A stretch of DNA of 20,899 nt from a virus. This document shows, piece by piece, positions 20,593 through 20,899 of the stretch (its first letter is position 1; every line of letters begins with the position of its first letter). The notes under the pieces were generated by a model. That model ran no database searches. It saw nothing but the letters and a program-made list of their open reading frames with translations, and had not been told where the DNA came from. Made by a program: the position numbers and the translations under genes. Location of the stretch: positions 1 to 20,899 of the IMG/VR virus record IMGVR_UViG_3300037847_006095. One strand, given 5' to 3'.

Positions 20593-20611
20593 AATTCATT
20601 GAAAATGAATT
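20593..20611 (+). other. Hairpin containing the start codon of the 37-aa gene
   Basis: AATTCATT (20593-20600), loop GAA, AATGAATT (20604-20611). The ATG at 20605-20607 is in the right arm, so pairing would hide it from ribosomes. An all A/T 8-bp stem (one G-C) may melt easily. Confidence 0.65.
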
Positions 20612-20718
20612 TCTACGACTACTTCGAATCGGTCCCCGTGTTCTTGTGTGCACTGGCACTTGTGCCCTGCGCGGCCTACGTGGTGTGGGACGCGGTGGAC
20701 TTCTTCGTCAACGGCTAA
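20605..20718 (+). CDS. 37-aa membrane protein
   Basis: 37 aa: MNFYDYFESVPVFLCALALV then PCAAYVVWDAVDFFVNG. One transmembrane helix (about residues 10-29) is flanked by acidic ends. It starts 37 nt after the 173-aa gene in the same orientation, with GTTCAACT (20583-20590) as a partial copy of the leader motif. Codons match a protein (no rare frame features), and a 5-bp hairpin GGCAC/GTGCC lies at 20655-20666. Could be a small phage membrane effector or holin-like protein; nothing in the sequence decides this. Confidence 0.6.
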   Translation: MNFYDYFESVPVFLCALALVPCAAYVVWDAVDFFVNG

Positions 20719-20728
20719 CCCCTTAGAG

Positions 20729-20782
20729 GTCTTGTATATCTACTCTCTCTGAACGTAGTGAAGAGAGTAGATATACTAAGAC
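20729..20782 (+). terminator. Long hairpin after the 37-aa gene, possible terminator or attenuator
   Basis: Arms of 15 perfect base pairs (20734-20748 with 20762-20776), extended by GTCTT/AAGAC after a one-base bulge, about 20 bp in total; loop 13 nt (20749-20761). It lies 10 nt beyond the stop of the 37-aa gene and before the next leader motif. It lacks a downstream T-run, so RNA processing or attenuation is as likely as termination. Confidence 0.55.
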
Positions 20783-20794
20783 ACTCTTGGAAAC

Positions 20795-20808
20795 GTTCAA
20801 ACTTCAAA
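20795..20808 (+). repeat. 14-nt leader motif, copy 2
   Basis: GTTCAAACTTCAAA, identical to 20021-20034, here 11 nt before ATG 20820 with an A/C-rich spacer (ACCCCAAACTC). Confidence 0.55.
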
Positions 20809-20819
20809 ACCCCAAACTC

Positions 20820-20899
20820 ATGGATAAGCACATCCGCCGTCAGCTAATCGCTGACCTCATCGACAGCCACCTTTCTATGGACATCCTCGCCAACACAGC
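20820..20899 (+). CDS. Start of a further plus-strand gene (cut by window edge)
   Basis: ATG 20820 opens 26 codons that run off the edge: MDKHIRRQLIADLIDSHLSM then DILANT. The segment is helical and looks like the start of a DNA-binding or regulatory protein, but it is too short to assign. It follows the second copy of the leader motif. A 6-bp hairpin GTCAGC/GCTGAC (20839-20844, 20850-20855) shows the hairpin pattern continues into this gene. Confidence 0.55.
   Translation, partial: MDKHIRRQLIADLIDSHLSMDILANT

Noticed and set aside
19513-20855. Hairpins as copies of a mobile palindromic element or an attachment-site array
   Set aside because: Stem sequences are all different and sizes vary, so they are not copies of one element; no integrase or transposase is present.

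Overview
The window looks like part of a tailed-phage genome, either a free phage or a metagenomic contig, infecting a marine Bacteroidetes/Flavobacteria-type host. The phage evidence is a large terminase, a portal, a scaffold-like protein, several fibre or adhesin proteins, an M15 peptidase and two tRNA genes. The host inference rests on three things: perfect TAnnTTTG promoter boxes (all TATATTTGC) next to several starts, A/T-rich leaders without Shine-Dalgarno sites, and a Cys-bracketed GC-D-NYNP-DDGSC motif that I know mainly from secreted Bacteroidetes proteins. No integrase, transposase or CRISPR array is visible.

From 1 to about 19161 almost everything is on the minus strand, so read right to left. 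The order is: a beta-rich structural protein (19161), a Gly-rich 572-aa protein (18686), a bidirectional terminator, a 185-aa protein, M15 peptidase, LamG-domain adhesin, small proteins, a tandem GroES-like co-chaperonin (13140), small proteins, tRNA-Ile(UAU) and tRNA-Arg(UCU), a Zn-ribbon protein, terminase large subunit (11662), portal (9529), a baseplate/fibre-attachment-like protein, three fibre proteins, a set of very basic small proteins, beta-rich virion proteins, and a scaffold-like protein that runs off the left edge. The major capsid gene is probably just beyond that edge. Genes are tightly coupled by TAATG, TGATG, ATGA or GTGA stop/start overlaps. Four small genes not obvious by length (12194-12337, 11850-11981, 4426-4587 with 4584-4751, and 2824-2979) fill the remaining gaps.

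Two plus-strand genes sit inside this late block. One is a 140-aa probable winged-helix protein (14028-14450) that fits exactly into a hole between minus genes. The other is a 56-aa membrane-anchored or secreted protein (16737-16907) with its own terminator.

Right of about 19162 transcription switches to plus: a 0.88-kb leader without a convincing gene, a Lys/Ala-rich 173-aa protein, a 37-aa membrane protein and the start of another gene. This segment is the most unusual part of the window. From about 19513 to at least 20855, through both non-coding and coding DNA, it is packed with about 30 short, mostly perfect hairpins (5-8 bp stems, often GAA, AAA or GTAA loops) roughly every 20-40 bases, all with different stem sequences. 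Inside the 173-aa gene the hairpins occur in all three codon phases, so they are not a by-product of protein repeats. I know of no described system that matches this.
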